A stretch of DNA of 64,000 nucleotides from Bacteroidales bacterium (GTDB lineage: Bacteria > Bacteroidota > Bacteroidia > Bacteroidales > M50B96): the NCBI GenBank assembly GCA_018401015.1, contig JAGYLP010000001.1:1-64000 (forward strand). The letters are read 5' to 3'. A program made the position numbers and the translations under genes. The notes beneath the pieces were generated by a model. That model was given only the letters and a program-made list of their open reading frames with translations, did not search any database and was not told the origin of the DNA. This document shows positions 1 through 8,760 of the stretch, piece by piece. The first letter of the stretch is position 1; each line of letters opens with the position of its first letter.

Positions 1-695
1 GGATCGAGTGCTTGTATCCAGTTCACATACTTATCGGCGGTGAGTGGCCATTGTTCCCAAGCTTGATTGCTAAACCGAAAAGCGATATCGTCGCTCATCC
101 GAAAATTTTTGAGCAATAATTTCAATTTCGGATTATTAGCATTGCAATACACATAGTTCGGACTCTTCCATCCAAGAACGTGTTTAGCACCTTCGGTAAG
201 CATGGTTTTATATCCCATGTTTGCCACGCGCTCTCCAATTACATCTGAGTAAATGAGCTCGGTATTACGGAAAACTTTGGGAGTTAGTCCGAAATGCTGC
301 TTAATCTTATCGGCATGCAATTTAACCTGTTCCTTGAATGCTTTTTCTGTTTGGAGGGAAACCAGCGAGTGGCTGTATGTTTCGGCAAGAAATTCCACCT
401 TACCGGTATCGGCGAGTTTTTTAAAACTCTCCAACACTTCGGGCGCATACCATTCGAATTGCTCCATGGCTGTGCCGGATATGGAAAAACTCAATTTAAA
501 CTTGCCACTGTTTCGCTCAATCAAATCGAGTAAAATTTGATTGGCCGGTAAATAGGAATTCCTGGCTACTTTTTGCATGATGCTCCGATTCGCATAATCG
601 TCGTAGTAATAGGAATCGTTTCCAATATCGAAAAATCGGTAGCGCTTTAAACGAAAAGGCTGGTGCACCTGAAAGTAGAGACAAATCGATTTCAT
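1..695 (-). CDS. Glycoside hydrolase family 57 (alpha-amylase-like), 3' end cut by window edge
   Basis: I translated this partial gene by hand from the ATG at 695. About 231 residues are present and the reading frame stays open to the window edge, so the C-terminus is missing. The N-terminus has the GH57 pattern: a short strand followed by the VHQPFR motif (MKSICLYFQVHQPFRLKRY), then GNDSYYYDD, then a segment with LAETYSHSL, which matches the conserved ETxxHS(L) region of the family. GH57 enzymes cleave or transfer alpha-glucan chains through a retaining mechanism. There is no signal peptide, so it should act in the cytosol. It lies downstream of the GT4 and debranching-enzyme genes on the same strand, the usual Bacteroidota cytosolic glycogen/maltodextrin cluster. 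The exact specificity (amylase, branching enzyme or amylopullulanase) cannot be decided from this part. Confidence 0.85.
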   Translation of the reverse strand, partial: MKSICLYFQVHQPFRLKRYRFFDIGNDSYYYDDYANRSIMQKVARNSYLPANQILLDLIERNSGKFKLSFSISGTAMEQFEWYAPEVLESFKKLADTGKVEFLAETYSHSLVSLQTEKAFKEQVKLHADKIKQHFGLTPKVFRNTELIYSDVIGERVANMGYKTMLTEGAKHVLGWKSPNYVYCNANNPKLKLLLKNFRMSDDIAFRFSNQAWEQWPLTADKYVNWIQALD

Positions 696-783
696 TTCTT
701 TTTATTTATGTTTTGGAGGGTTAATGAAGAATTTTCCAGTCAATCATCCTTCGGCCTCATACGTTATTGATTCGTTTTAATGA

Positions 784-800
784 AAGGGAAAAAATCCCTT
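784..800 (-). terminator. Small hairpin after the GT4 gene (weak terminator candidate)
   Basis: Six-base arms AAGGGA/TCCCTT surround a five-base loop, about 11 nt beyond the GT4 stop codon in the direction of transcription. There is no real U-tract, so this is more likely a pause or processing hairpin than a strong terminator, and read-through into the GH57 gene is expected. Confidence 0.25.
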
Positions 801-810
801 GTAATGTACG

Positions 811-2121
811 TTAAATAGCTGAATTAGTCTTAGAAAAATGCCTCAAAGTTTCGGAATAAACATCGATTACGTTAACGGCAGCATTTTCCCACTTAAGGCT
901 CTCCACTTCGGTTTTCCCATGCTCCCGGAACATCTTGTTGAGACCTTCGTATTGCAGTAAACCATAAATCGCATCGGCCATCGCATCTACATCCCAAAAA
1001 TCGACAGTCACTGCATGTTTTAAGATTTCGGCTACCCCCGATTGTTTCGAAATAATTACCGGAACATTGGAACGCATGGCTTCTAGTGGCGATATGCCGA
1101 AAGGTTCGGAAACCGATGGCATAACATAAACATCGCTTAGATTAAACATATTGGGAACTTCGTCGCCTTTAAGGAAGCCGGCAAAATGAAACCGGTCGGC
1201 TATTTTCAATTGGGCTACCCTTCGAATAATTTTGTGCATCATATCGCCACTTCCGGCCATAACAAAGCGCACATTGGGATATTTTTTCAGCACCTTAGCC
1301 GCTGCTTCCACAAAATACTCAGGTCCTTTTTGATAGGTAATTCGTCCTAAGAAAGTCACAATCTTTTCATCTACTCCTTTGGTGTACTGAAAATCGGATT
1401 TCATTTCAACGGGTTCAACGGCATTGTGCACCACTGTAACTTTCTCGGGTGGAATGCCATACTTCTCGATTACAGTATTACGAGTTAAATTACTAACGGC
1501 AATTACCTTATCGGCGGCCATCATTCCTTCGCGCTCAATCTCGTAAATGATGGTATTTACATTTTCACCTGTACGGTCGTACTCCGTTGCATGAATATGG
1601 ACTACAAGTGGTTTTCCACTTACTTCTTTAGCAGCGATTCCGGCTTTGTAAGTGAGCCAATCGTGCGCATGGATAATATCGAACTCGTTTTCGGAAGCAA
1701 TCACCGAACCCAATAACGCATATCGGGAAACTTCTTCGAGTAAAGTGGGACCATATTTTCCGGAGAATTTAAAATCGCCTGAAAAAACCGATTCAAAATC
1801 GGTCTTCTTTTCAACAAAATCCTCTGATTGAATTCGTTCGTATTCCTCCGGACTCAGATAGGGAATAAGCTTCGCTCCTACTTCGATGTAAGTAAGGCGA
1901 GACCAAAACTCGCTATTCTTATAGATTCGCTCGCTTAGCTGAACTCCTTCGGCTTGCTTAATTTTTAAAAAGGATTCATCCTCATCGCCATAAGCTTTAG
2001 GAACCACAAATACGATATCCACTAAATGATGGGCTAAACCGCGAGTGAGACCATAACAGGCCGTACCTAAACCTCCGGTTATGTGAGGGGGAAACTCCCA
2101 ACCAAACATGAGTACTTTCAT
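811..2121 (-). CDS. GT4 family glycosyltransferase, glycogen/starch synthase-like
   Basis: 436 aa. The N-terminal acceptor domain begins MKVLMFGWEFPPHITGGLGT, with the GGLG loop at residues 17-20 and HAHDWLT at about 151-157, as in glycogen/sucrose synthase-like GT4 enzymes. The C-terminal GT-B donor domain has R260 and K265 in a GRITYQKGPEYF segment and the E-x7-E motif (E339, E347) in SEPFGISPLEAM. It probably transfers glucose from a nucleotide sugar to an alpha-glucan or maltodextrin acceptor in the cytosol. It lies between the debranching enzyme and the GH57 gene on the same strand, which supports a role in storage glucan turnover. Other GT4 functions cannot be excluded, because donor specificity is not readable from sequence. 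Confidence 0.88.
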   Translation of the reverse strand: MKVLMFGWEFPPHITGGLGTACYGLTRGLAHHLVDIVFVVPKAYGDEDESFLKIKQAEGVQLSERIYKNSEFWSRLTYIEVGAKLIPYLSPEEYERIQSEDFVEKKTDFESVFSGDFKFSGKYGPTLLEEVSRYALLGSVIASENEFDIIHAHDWLTYKAGIAAKEVSGKPLVVHIHATEYDRTGENVNTIIYEIEREGMMAADKVIAVSNLTRNTVIEKYGIPPEKVTVVHNAVEPVEMKSDFQYTKGVDEKIVTFLGRITYQKGPEYFVEAAAKVLKKYPNVRFVMAGSGDMMHKIIRRVAQLKIADRFHFAGFLKGDEVPNMFNLSDVYVMPSVSEPFGISPLEAMRSNVPVIISKQSGVAEILKHAVTVDFWDVDAMADAIYGLLQYEGLNKMFREHGKTEVESLKWENAAVNVIDVYSETLRHFSKTNSAI

Positions 2122-2163
2122 CTGTCTATTTTAAAATTTCATTATTCAGAAGAAACTTAATCT

Positions 2164-2205
2164 GCATTCACCGTTTTTTCTATGCGCCTATTAGGCGGTG
2201 AATGC
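2164..2205. repeat. Perfect 10-bp inverted repeat with a nested hairpin
   Basis: The arms GCATTCACCG (2164-2173) and CGGTGAATGC (2196-2205) are perfect complements. A smaller hairpin (CGCCT-ATT-AGGCG) sits inside the loop and partly overlaps the right arm, so two folds compete. A T-rich tract follows on the plus strand, but both flanking genes run on the minus strand, so an ordinary terminator reading does not fit. It may be a processing, stability or regulatory element between the debranching enzyme and GT4 genes. Confidence 0.4.
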
Positions 2206-2236
2206 TTTTTGTTTCTGACTTCTATCATACAACAAG

Positions 2237-2272
2237 AAGGGAGGACTTTTCCTACAACACAAGTCCACCCTT
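2237..2272 (-). terminator. Stem-loop directly after the debranching-enzyme gene
   Basis: Twelve-base arms with one mismatch (2237-2248 and 2261-2272) and a 12-nt loop, starting 10 nt beyond the stop of the 2282-4243 gene in the direction of transcription. The trailing sequence is only moderately T-rich, so it may be a partial terminator or an mRNA-stabilising 3' structure within the glucan cluster. Confidence 0.4.
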
Positions 2273-2281
2273 GCTGTTTTC

Positions 2282-4243
2282 CTAATTAGTTGTTTTTGGG
2301 TTTTCAATTTGATCGATTAAGGCGCGCATTCGTAATAGTTCACCCACACTCATAGCATAGCTTATGGCTCCGCCGGCTGCATGGGGTGGGTCTCCATCGT
2401 GTATTTGAGAAATGGTACCCAGCGCATTTTTCGACATTTCTTCTTCGAAACCGAAGTATAGATTTTTAATCACATTCAAACCCGATTTCTCATAAACCCG
2501 CCAATAAGCATCGGCAAAAGCGCCTAATAGCCATGGCCAGGCAGTACCTTGATGAAAGGCTTGTTCCCTTTCATCGGCATTACCCGAATAATATCCTTTG
2601 TAATGGGGATGTTGCGGACTCAAAGTTCTTACACCTCTTGCAGTAAGCAATTCATTCTTAACCATATCGACCACCTCTTTCATCTGATCGAGGGTAAGCA
2701 TGGTGTAGGGCAAGGAGACTGCGAACAGCATATTGGGTCGCACCGACCAATCGGTTTTCAGATCGTGAGCATAATCGGCTAGGTATTTTCGGTCTCTATT
2801 CCAAAAAGTTCTTAGAAATGATCTTTTTACACGTTCAGGTTCCGCTTTCCACGCTTCAGTAAATTCTTTCTCTTTCAAGCGTTTTGCTAATTCCAGAGCA
2901 AATTCGATGGCATTGTACCACAAGGCATTGATCTCGACGGTAAAACCACGGCGCGGAGTTACGGGCCCTTTCGAAGTGTAAGCATCCATCCAGGTTAGCG
3001 CTATTCCTTCCTGACCTTGCCAGATAAGTCCATTTTCCGCTTGATGAATATTGAAATCCGTTCCTTTTCGATAAGATTCTAAAATAAGGCTGATAACCGG
3101 CCAATAGCTTTTAGCAATCTCGGCTTTTTGGGCCGTAGCATAATACAATTGCTGAACCGACCAGATAAACCATAAGGGAGAATCGGCTGCTTCGTATTTC
3201 ATTTCAACCCCACGACCAACCGTTGGAAAAAGAGGACCCTTCATGTCGCGAATCATCGAATCCAGAACCTGACGATAGGTTTTGGTATTACCATCGGTAA
3301 GGAGTAAACCCGGAAGCGAAATGAAGGTATCTCTACCTCCTCGACCATACCAGGGATAACCGGCCATGATTTCGGATTTTCCTTCGAAGTTTACCAGAAA
3401 TTGTTGAGCCGCATTCTTCAAATTGTTATCGAAACTATCGCGAGGGACGCGCGACTGCAATTCTTTTGTAAAATAACGGGTAATAGTGCTCGGGGTATTT
3501 TCCTTTAAGCCGGCCGAGAAAATAATCGATTCGTCTTTTTTAATGGAGAATTCGAAAAATCCTGGAACGAATAAATCTTCCCGGAACTCATATCCTCTTT
3601 TTTCTTCTTCGATGTATTCGATGTTTCGGTTCCAAGCGGGAACAGAAATAAACTCTGCCTTTTTATTGGTTTGCATGTGCAAAAATGGATATCCTTCGTA
3701 GAGTTTAATTTTGATTCCATTAGGAATATGATCGAACCGGGTATTTGCATACAAGTTTTCTTTACTTAACTGATGCACATTCCGAAAAGCCAGAAAGGGT
3801 TGCAAACGAATCTTGGTTGGGCTGTGAGCATCGAGCAAGGTATATCGGATTAGAATACGCTCATCGTTTTGAACTAAGAGGGTTTCTCGTTTCAACTTAA
3901 CCCCACCAACCCGATAGATGATAGCAGGAATAGGATCAAGTTCAAAATCCAAAGCATATTTATGTCCTTTGGGTTCCCAATTATTTCCCTGGTATTTATG
4001 CAATCCGAGTCGAAACTCGGCACCACGCTGTATAATCGTTTCATCCAGATCGGATAAAATTACATGGTTGTCGAAATCGAGGTTCGGAACCGGAGAAACC
4101 AATAATCCATGATACTTTCGCGTATTGGTACCAATGAGGGTGGTGTTTGAATAGGAACCGGCACGGTTGGAGCGAAGTAATTCCAATCCAAGCGATTGTT
4201 CCAAATTAATCAATTGCTGTTTATTAATTTTAAGATAGCTCAT
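2282..4243 (-). CDS. Glycogen debranching enzyme (amylo-alpha-1,6-glucosidase, GH133-type)
   Basis: 653 aa. The N-terminal beta-rich domain carries the family signature NTRKYHGLLV at about residues 40-49. The C-terminal (alpha/alpha)6 catalytic domain begins near 270 and contains YPWYGRGGRDTFISLPGL (296-313), the hallmark of archaeal/bacterial GDE_C proteins, and a late DGDPPHAAGG motif. The length fits prokaryotic debranching enzymes, which lack the eukaryotic transferase half. The enzyme hydrolyses alpha-1,6 branch stubs of glycogen in the cytosol. It is the first gene of the minus-strand glucan cluster, followed by GT4 and GH57. The start ATG at 4243 gives MSYLKINKQQ; no alternative start is needed. 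Confidence 0.93.
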   Translation of the reverse strand: MSYLKINKQQLINLEQSLGLELLRSNRAGSYSNTTLIGTNTRKYHGLLVSPVPNLDFDNHVILSDLDETIIQRGAEFRLGLHKYQGNNWEPKGHKYALDFELDPIPAIIYRVGGVKLKRETLLVQNDERILIRYTLLDAHSPTKIRLQPFLAFRNVHQLSKENLYANTRFDHIPNGIKIKLYEGYPFLHMQTNKKAEFISVPAWNRNIEYIEEEKRGYEFREDLFVPGFFEFSIKKDESIIFSAGLKENTPSTITRYFTKELQSRVPRDSFDNNLKNAAQQFLVNFEGKSEIMAGYPWYGRGGRDTFISLPGLLLTDGNTKTYRQVLDSMIRDMKGPLFPTVGRGVEMKYEAADSPLWFIWSVQQLYYATAQKAEIAKSYWPVISLILESYRKGTDFNIHQAENGLIWQGQEGIALTWMDAYTSKGPVTPRRGFTVEINALWYNAIEFALELAKRLKEKEFTEAWKAEPERVKRSFLRTFWNRDRKYLADYAHDLKTDWSVRPNMLFAVSLPYTMLTLDQMKEVVDMVKNELLTARGVRTLSPQHPHYKGYYSGNADEREQAFHQGTAWPWLLGAFADAYWRVYEKSGLNVIKNLYFGFEEEMSKNALGTISQIHDGDPPHAAGGAISYAMSVGELLRMRALIDQIENPKTTN

Positions 4244-4336
4244 AATTTTTCTGGTATGGATAATTATGATTGCACTTTCCTTCTAAAGAACTTAAATGGC
4301 TAGTGTTCAACATTTTTTTACCCTGCAAAGAAAAGC

Positions 4337-4357
4337 AAAAAAACCCGATATAGCGGG
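4337..4357 (-). terminator. Rho-independent terminator candidate downstream of ruvB
   Basis: Read on the minus strand, a short GC-only stem (CCCG/CGGG, loop of 6) is followed directly by seven T residues. It lies about 75 nt past the ruvB stop and before the debranching-enzyme gene, so it would separate the nadA-ywqK-ruvB unit from the glucan cluster. The stem is only 4 bp, so strength is uncertain. Confidence 0.5.
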
Positions 4358-4429
4358 GGACATAAGAATTATTTAAAGCTTAAGTGCCGAGGCAGATTGC
4401 AAACGATTGCAAGGATAAATAGTTCACGA

Positions 4430-5458
4430 TTAATCGAATAAACCAACCTGTAAACCGGGGGGAATTTTATCCAAATGACGGTATGCTAACTCTGTTGCTT
4501 CGCGTCCGCGGGGCGTTCGTTTGATGAATCCTTGTTTAATTAAAAAAGGTTCATACACCTCTTCGATGGTACCCGGATCTTCGCTTAGAGCCGTGGCAAT
4601 GGTATTGAGCCCTACCGGACCCCCTTTAAACTTATCGATAATGGTGAGTAGAATCTTGTTATCCACCTCATCGAGTCCATACTTATCGATGTTGAGTGCT
4701 TCGAGGGCAAAACGTGTAATTTCAATTTCGATGGTACCATCGGATTTGACCTGAGCAAAATCGCGCACCCGTCGGAGTAAGGCATTCGCAATACGGGGCG
4801 TACCTCTGCTGCGGCGGGCAATTTCTTGAGCTGCTTGATCGGTAATGGGTACGTTTAAAATTAGGGCCGAACGCTTGATTATCCCCGAGAGAATCGATGC
4901 ATCGTAATACTCCAAATGCGCGTTAATTCCAAAACGAGCTCGGAGCGGACTAGTGAGCAATCCACTTCGGGTAGTAGCACCAATCAATGTAAAAGGTTGT
5001 AAATCAATTTGAATAGAACGAGCAGAAGGTCCTTTATCTATCATGATATCGATGCGAAAATCTTCCATAGCGGAATACAAATATTCCTCTACAATGGGCG
5101 ATAAACGATGAATCTCGTCGATAAAAAGCACTTCATTTTCTTCCAGATTGGTAAGAAGGCCGGCCAAATCGCCGGGTTTATCCAAAACAGGACCCGAAGT
5201 AAGCTTCAAGCTCACATTCAGCTCGTTGGCAATAATATTGGCTAAGGTGGTTTTGCCCAAACCCGGTGGGCCATGCAACAGCACATGGTCGAGCGATTCG
5301 CGACGCTGTTTAGCGGCAGCAACAAAGATTCTTAAATTTTCAACAATCTTCGATTGGCCATTGAATTGAGTAAAATCAGCCGGACGTAGCTGTTTTTCCA
5401 TTTCATTATCCGAACGAAAGGAATCGTCGTTGCGCAAATCGAAGTGTTCCGAATTCAT
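4430..5458 (-). CDS. ruvB: Holliday junction branch migration ATPase RuvB
   Basis: 342 aa, the usual RuvB length. The N-terminal region contains [12 protein letters not shown], then Walker [10 protein letters not shown] (63-71), Walker [12 protein letters not shown] (about 112-122), sensor-1 region [11 protein letters not shown], and the arginine-finger region PLRARFG. The C-terminal winged helix ends with the typical [19 protein letters not shown]. RuvB is the hexameric motor that, with RuvA and RuvC, drives Holliday-junction migration in recombination and repair. ruvA and ruvC are not adjacent, which is common in Bacteroidota. It is the last gene of the nadA-YwqK-ruvB run, 45 nt downstream of the YwqK gene. 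Confidence 0.98.
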   Translation of the reverse strand: MNSEHFDLRNDDSFRSDNEMEKQLRPADFTQFNGQSKIVENLRIFVAAAKQRRESLDHVLLHGPPGLGKTTLANIIANELNVSLKLTSGPVLDKPGDLAGLLTNLEENEVLFIDEIHRLSPIVEEYLYSAMEDFRIDIMIDKGPSARSIQIDLQPFTLIGATTRSGLLTSPLRARFGINAHLEYYDASILSGIIKRSALILNVPITDQAAQEIARRSRGTPRIANALLRRVRDFAQVKSDGTIEIEITRFALEALNIDKYGLDEVDNKILLTIIDKFKGGPVGLNTIATALSEDPGTIEEVYEPFLIKQGFIKRTPRGREATELAYRHLDKIPPGLQVGLFD

Positions 5459-5503
5459 AGATTAATTTTACGAAAGGTCAAATGTATTAAAACCACAAAA
5501 TTC

Positions 5504-7048
5504 TTACTCATCATCGGATTGGATATCTTTTCCGTTTACTCGAATTTCTTTATCGTCTCTATAAGTAATTGATAAATAAAGGGTTCCATCTTCATTAAAC
5601 TGTCTCCATGTTTTTTCCCGACTACCGTAGATGTAGTATTTCTCCCATTCGGTTTTACCATTTTCGTAATACCAAACTTGTTTTCCGTCCTCTTGCCCTT
5701 GAATAAAACTGCCTTTAAACTTCAATTCACCATTGGTGTAATAATATTTCCAAGTTCCTTCTTTGAAACCGTTGATATATTCGCCTTTTTCTACATGGTC
5801 GCCCACTTGATGCATCCAGGTTCCTTCCCTTAATCCATCGATGTATTCTCCCTGATCGATGATAGTACCATCTTTCAAATATTCGATGCTCATGCCATTT
5901 TCTTTTCCCCGATAAAATTCTTCAGTTCTCCAAATCTCTCCTGTTTCGTAGTACCAGGTCCATGGACCTTGAAATCGATCGTTGGAAAAGGAACCCCGCT
6001 GTTCTACCTGACCTCCCGGAAAATAGTAAACCCATTCTCCGTTCTTCTTGCCATTTTTGTAAGTCCCTAGAGCTTTAACACTGCCGTCGGAATAAAACTC
6101 TTTCCATTTACCCGTTTTTTTTGCATTCTCGTCGAGTATTCCTTCTGCAAGCAACAATCCGGTGTCGTCGAATTCCTTTGCAAGTTCAATGCTGCCATCT
6201 TCGCGATAGTAACGATGCATTCCAACCGGAATCGTATCAATGTAGCCACCAGCTTGTTTAAGTGTTCCATTCGAATAAAAATCCTTTCGATAACTAACCG
6301 CATCTTGTGTTTCCATTTTCTCAACGATGGGAATACCCTGATTGTAGCGAAGTACTTTGATTAACTGACCTCTCGAATCGTACTCTTTAAAGGTTCCGTG
6401 GAGTAAACCATTATCGTAATTCGCTTCTGTTTTAAGCTGATTATTTGGATGAAAACTTTTCCAAACTCCATGCTTTTGACCTTGCTGATTGAATCGATTA
6501 ATGGCTTCGCGATGGAGCAGAATATTATTCCGATAGTTTAAAATAGTAACCAGATTTCCTGCTGTATCGTACTCTTTTGTAAGACCTTGCTTTACTCCAT
6601 TTTCATAATTCACTTCCTGAAACAGAAAACCATCGCGATAGTATTCGCTTACCAATTCCTGCTGATTATTGAAAAAGAGTTCCCTAAAAAGAAGCTGCCG
6701 GATTTTCATGCCTTTATCGTTGGTAAAATATTCGTATCGAATATGATAGCCATTTTTCATGTCTTTCCGGTAATCGATAATTTCCAGGGTATCACCCTCT
6801 TCGTTGTAAAAAATCCAAGGTCCATCGAGTTGAAAAAACTTACGATTCCCCTCCGACTTTAAGTTACCATTCGGATAATAGTTTTTCCAATAGCCATTGG
6901 GTTTCCCATTTTCGAGATAACCTTCACTTGCCAGTGTGCTGTCGGGATGATAAAAACGGACGTATTCTCCTTCGGAAGCTGCAGGGTTTTGTGCCGACAA
7001 ACTCCCGGTAAAGACAAAGAAAAGGAAAAGCCCAAACAGCGTTTTCAT
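5504..7048 (-). CDS. Exported YwqK/MORN-like repeat protein
   Basis: 514 aa. A Sec signal peptide (MKTLFGLFLFFVFTGSLSAQ, residues 1-20) is followed by almost uninterrupted tandem repeats of about 23 residues with the pattern G-x-W-x-x-(Y/F)-Y-x-(N/D)-G-x-(L/V/I)-(K/E)-x-x-G-x-(Y/F)-x-x-G, running to about residue 500. This is the YwqK/MORN-variant beta-repeat architecture, expected to form an elongated beta sheet or solenoid. Databases often call such proteins toxin-antitoxin YwqK family antitoxins, but a secreted, toxin-less, repeat-only protein does not support an antitoxin role. Function is unknown. It lies 17 nt after nadA and 45 nt before ruvB, so it is probably cotranscribed with them. 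Confidence 0.85.
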   Translation of the reverse strand: MKTLFGLFLFFVFTGSLSAQNPAASEGEYVRFYHPDSTLASEGYLENGKPNGYWKNYYPNGNLKSEGNRKFFQLDGPWIFYNEEGDTLEIIDYRKDMKNGYHIRYEYFTNDKGMKIRQLLFRELFFNNQQELVSEYYRDGFLFQEVNYENGVKQGLTKEYDTAGNLVTILNYRNNILLHREAINRFNQQGQKHGVWKSFHPNNQLKTEANYDNGLLHGTFKEYDSRGQLIKVLRYNQGIPIVEKMETQDAVSYRKDFYSNGTLKQAGGYIDTIPVGMHRYYREDGSIELAKEFDDTGLLLAEGILDENAKKTGKWKEFYSDGSVKALGTYKNGKKNGEWVYYFPGGQVEQRGSFSNDRFQGPWTWYYETGEIWRTEEFYRGKENGMSIEYLKDGTIIDQGEYIDGLREGTWMHQVGDHVEKGEYINGFKEGTWKYYYTNGELKFKGSFIQGQEDGKQVWYYENGKTEWEKYYIYGSREKTWRQFNEDGTLYLSITYRDDKEIRVNGKDIQSDDE

Positions 7049-7065
7049 AGCTTATTTCTAATTTG

Positions 7066-8070
7066 TTACAAACCCAAACGTTCCGAAATTTCGAGCATTT
7101 TTAAAATGGGTTTTTCGGCTTTAATCCGAATTGCTTCATCTAAAACTACTTCGGGCAATTCATATTTCATGCACGTATATAATTTTTGTAAAGTATTCAA
7201 TTTCATATACATACAATCATTACAAGCACAAGTTGAATCGTTTGGAGGAGCGGGAATGAATAGTTTATCGGGATTTGCCTTCTGCATTTGGTGAATGATA
7301 CCCGATTCGGTGGCAACAATGAATTTTTGTTTATCGGATTGAATCGTAAATTTCAATAAAGATGCAGTGGAACCAATATGATCGGCTACCATCAAAACCG
7401 GTTTTTCACATTCTGGATGTGCAATGGTGAGCGCATCGGGATTCTCTTGCTGAAGCTTGAGGATTTTCTCCAAGCTAAATTGTTCGTGTACATGACAAGC
7501 TCCATCCCATAAAACCATATTACGACCCGTAATGCTATTCAGGTAGTTACCTAAGTTTTTATCCGGGGCAAAAATGATGTCTTGATTAGCTGGAATGGAA
7601 TCGATAATGTGTTTTGCATTTGTGGAGGTACACACAATATCGGTTTGGGCTTTAATGGCAGCACTGGTATTCACATAAGAAACCACCAGGTGATTGGGAT
7701 AATTTTTTTTAAAGGCTGCAAATTGATCGGCCGGTGCCGATTCAGCCAAGGAACAACCCGCTTTTAAATCGGGGAGCAAGACTTTTTTATCGGGCGATAA
7801 GATCTTTGCCGTTTCAGCCATGAAGTGAACCCCGGCAAATACGATGATATCCGCCTTGGTTTTAGCTGCCTGTTGAGCTAAAGCAAGACTATCGCCAACG
7901 AAATCGGAAATGTCTTGAATCTCGGCAGTTTGATAGTAGTGACCCAAAATGACCGCATTTTTCTCCCGCTTCATTTCCTGAATAGCTTCGACCAAATTAA
8001 TACCCGGCTCGGGTGCAATGGATAAATATCCCAATCGGTCTAAATCGGATTTATTCACAATCAATGACAT
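7066..8070 (-). CDS. nadA: Quinolinate synthase NadA
   Basis: 334 aa. It condenses iminoaspartate with dihydroxyacetone phosphate to quinolinate, the precursor of NAD, using an oxygen-labile [4Fe-4S] cluster. The sequence has the family features: [23 protein letters not shown] near residues 39-61 (split here: AVILGHYYQ then DFVGDS), [11 protein letters not shown], the first conserved Cys in [10 protein letters not shown] (C106), HPEC (C221) and the C-terminal cluster [10 protein letters not shown] (281-290). nadB and nadC are not nearby. It is the first gene of a three-gene minus-strand run with the YwqK-repeat gene and ruvB; a long intergenic region lies upstream. Confidence 0.97.
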   Translation of the reverse strand: MSLIVNKSDLDRLGYLSIAPEPGINLVEAIQEMKREKNAVILGHYYQTAEIQDISDFVGDSLALAQQAAKTKADIIVFAGVHFMAETAKILSPDKKVLLPDLKAGCSLAESAPADQFAAFKKNYPNHLVVSYVNTSAAIKAQTDIVCTSTNAKHIIDSIPANQDIIFAPDKNLGNYLNSITGRNMVLWDGACHVHEQFSLEKILKLQQENPDALTIAHPECEKPVLMVADHIGSTASLLKFTIQSDKQKFIVATESGIIHQMQKANPDKLFIPAPPNDSTCACNDCMYMKLNTLQKLYTCMKYELPEVVLDEAIRIKAEKPILKMLEISERLGL

Positions 8071-8571
8071 ATTATAAATAATATAGATTAAAGATTTTAA
8101 AACTATGTTCTTATTATTATACCGGTTAATTTCGTGGTAAAAGTCTTACATTTTATTTGATTTTCCCATAATTAAGAAGCTATTCACAGGCTATTAACAA
8201 TGCTTATTGTACTATAGTTTTGTTACTCTTTTGCTTATCGTAATTTTCAACAAGTTGTTCATGATTGGCATGGTTTAAAAAAATGTGAGTCGAGGCTCCT
8301 ATTTGTAGGTTAATTTCATGTTAATAAATGATAAGCTTAATCTTAAAAAAAGTTCTTGCATCTTTTTAAAAAATGTATAAACCAAGATTTAATCGGTATT
8401 TCCCAAGCATTTTTATCATTTTGTATCCGAAAATTATGAACGCTTTGTAAACAATTTCTATCATCTAATTAACAGCTTGAGAGGAATTATTTCCATGATG
8501 GGAGTTCCCCATTCCATTCAAATTTTATAAATATTAACATATACAGATTTTTAGATGTTTGTAATTTTGCG
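8071..8571. other. AT-rich intergenic region, no gene recognised
   Basis: About 500 bp between the divergent nadA and glutaredoxin genes. It is strongly AT-rich with many T and A tracts and no open frame of useful length. It must contain the nadA promoter and the promoter of the plus-strand unit. At 8562-8569 the sequence TAATTTTG matches the Bacteroidota -7 consensus TAnnTTTG, but I find no matching -33 box at the right distance. A single DnaA-box-like 9-mer near 8178 is isolated and not convincing. Confidence 0.5.
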
Positions 8572-8581
8572 GCTGGAAAAA

Positions 8582-8738
8582 TCGTCTCCTGGTGGAATCA
8601 ATTATTATCCTACCTAGATAGGCGTTTAGACAAGAAAGTAACATGATTGAAACAGACTAGATGAAATTGGTAAAACTGAAAGCAGTAGTGTAATAAAAGG
8701 TTAACAAGCTGTTTTCAGGTCTGATTTCGATGGAACGA
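8582..8738 (+). ncRNA. Candidate structured leader or small RNA upstream of the glutaredoxin gene
   Basis: Several complementary segments nest in order. An apical 10-bp stem (8676-8685 with 8709-8718, one G-U pair) lies inside a lower stem (8653-8657 with 8719-8723, then 8646-8652 with 8725-8731 after a single bulged base). A weaker closing helix may form between 8582-8589 and 8732-8738. The 3' strands of the three helices are contiguous, whereas the 5' side has large unpaired bulges. A -7-like box lies just upstream (8562-8569), so a transcript starting near 8573 would contain the whole fold and end about 20 nt before the ATG at 8761. It could be a regulatory 5' leader or a separate small RNA of about 170 nt. 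I do not recognise a known family. Confidence 0.35.
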
Positions 8739-8760
8739 ATACCTAATTAAACAAAAATAG

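Noticed and set aside
5504-7048. Toxin-antitoxin system (YwqK antitoxin label)
   Set aside because: The protein has a signal peptide and no toxin candidate is adjacent; the repeats alone do not define an antitoxin.
8175-8185. DnaA-box-like 9-mer (CTATTCACA) as an origin of replication
   Set aside because: It is a single imperfect match (7 of 9) without a cluster of boxes or a dnaA gene. The parS sites suggest origin proximity but do not place oriC here.
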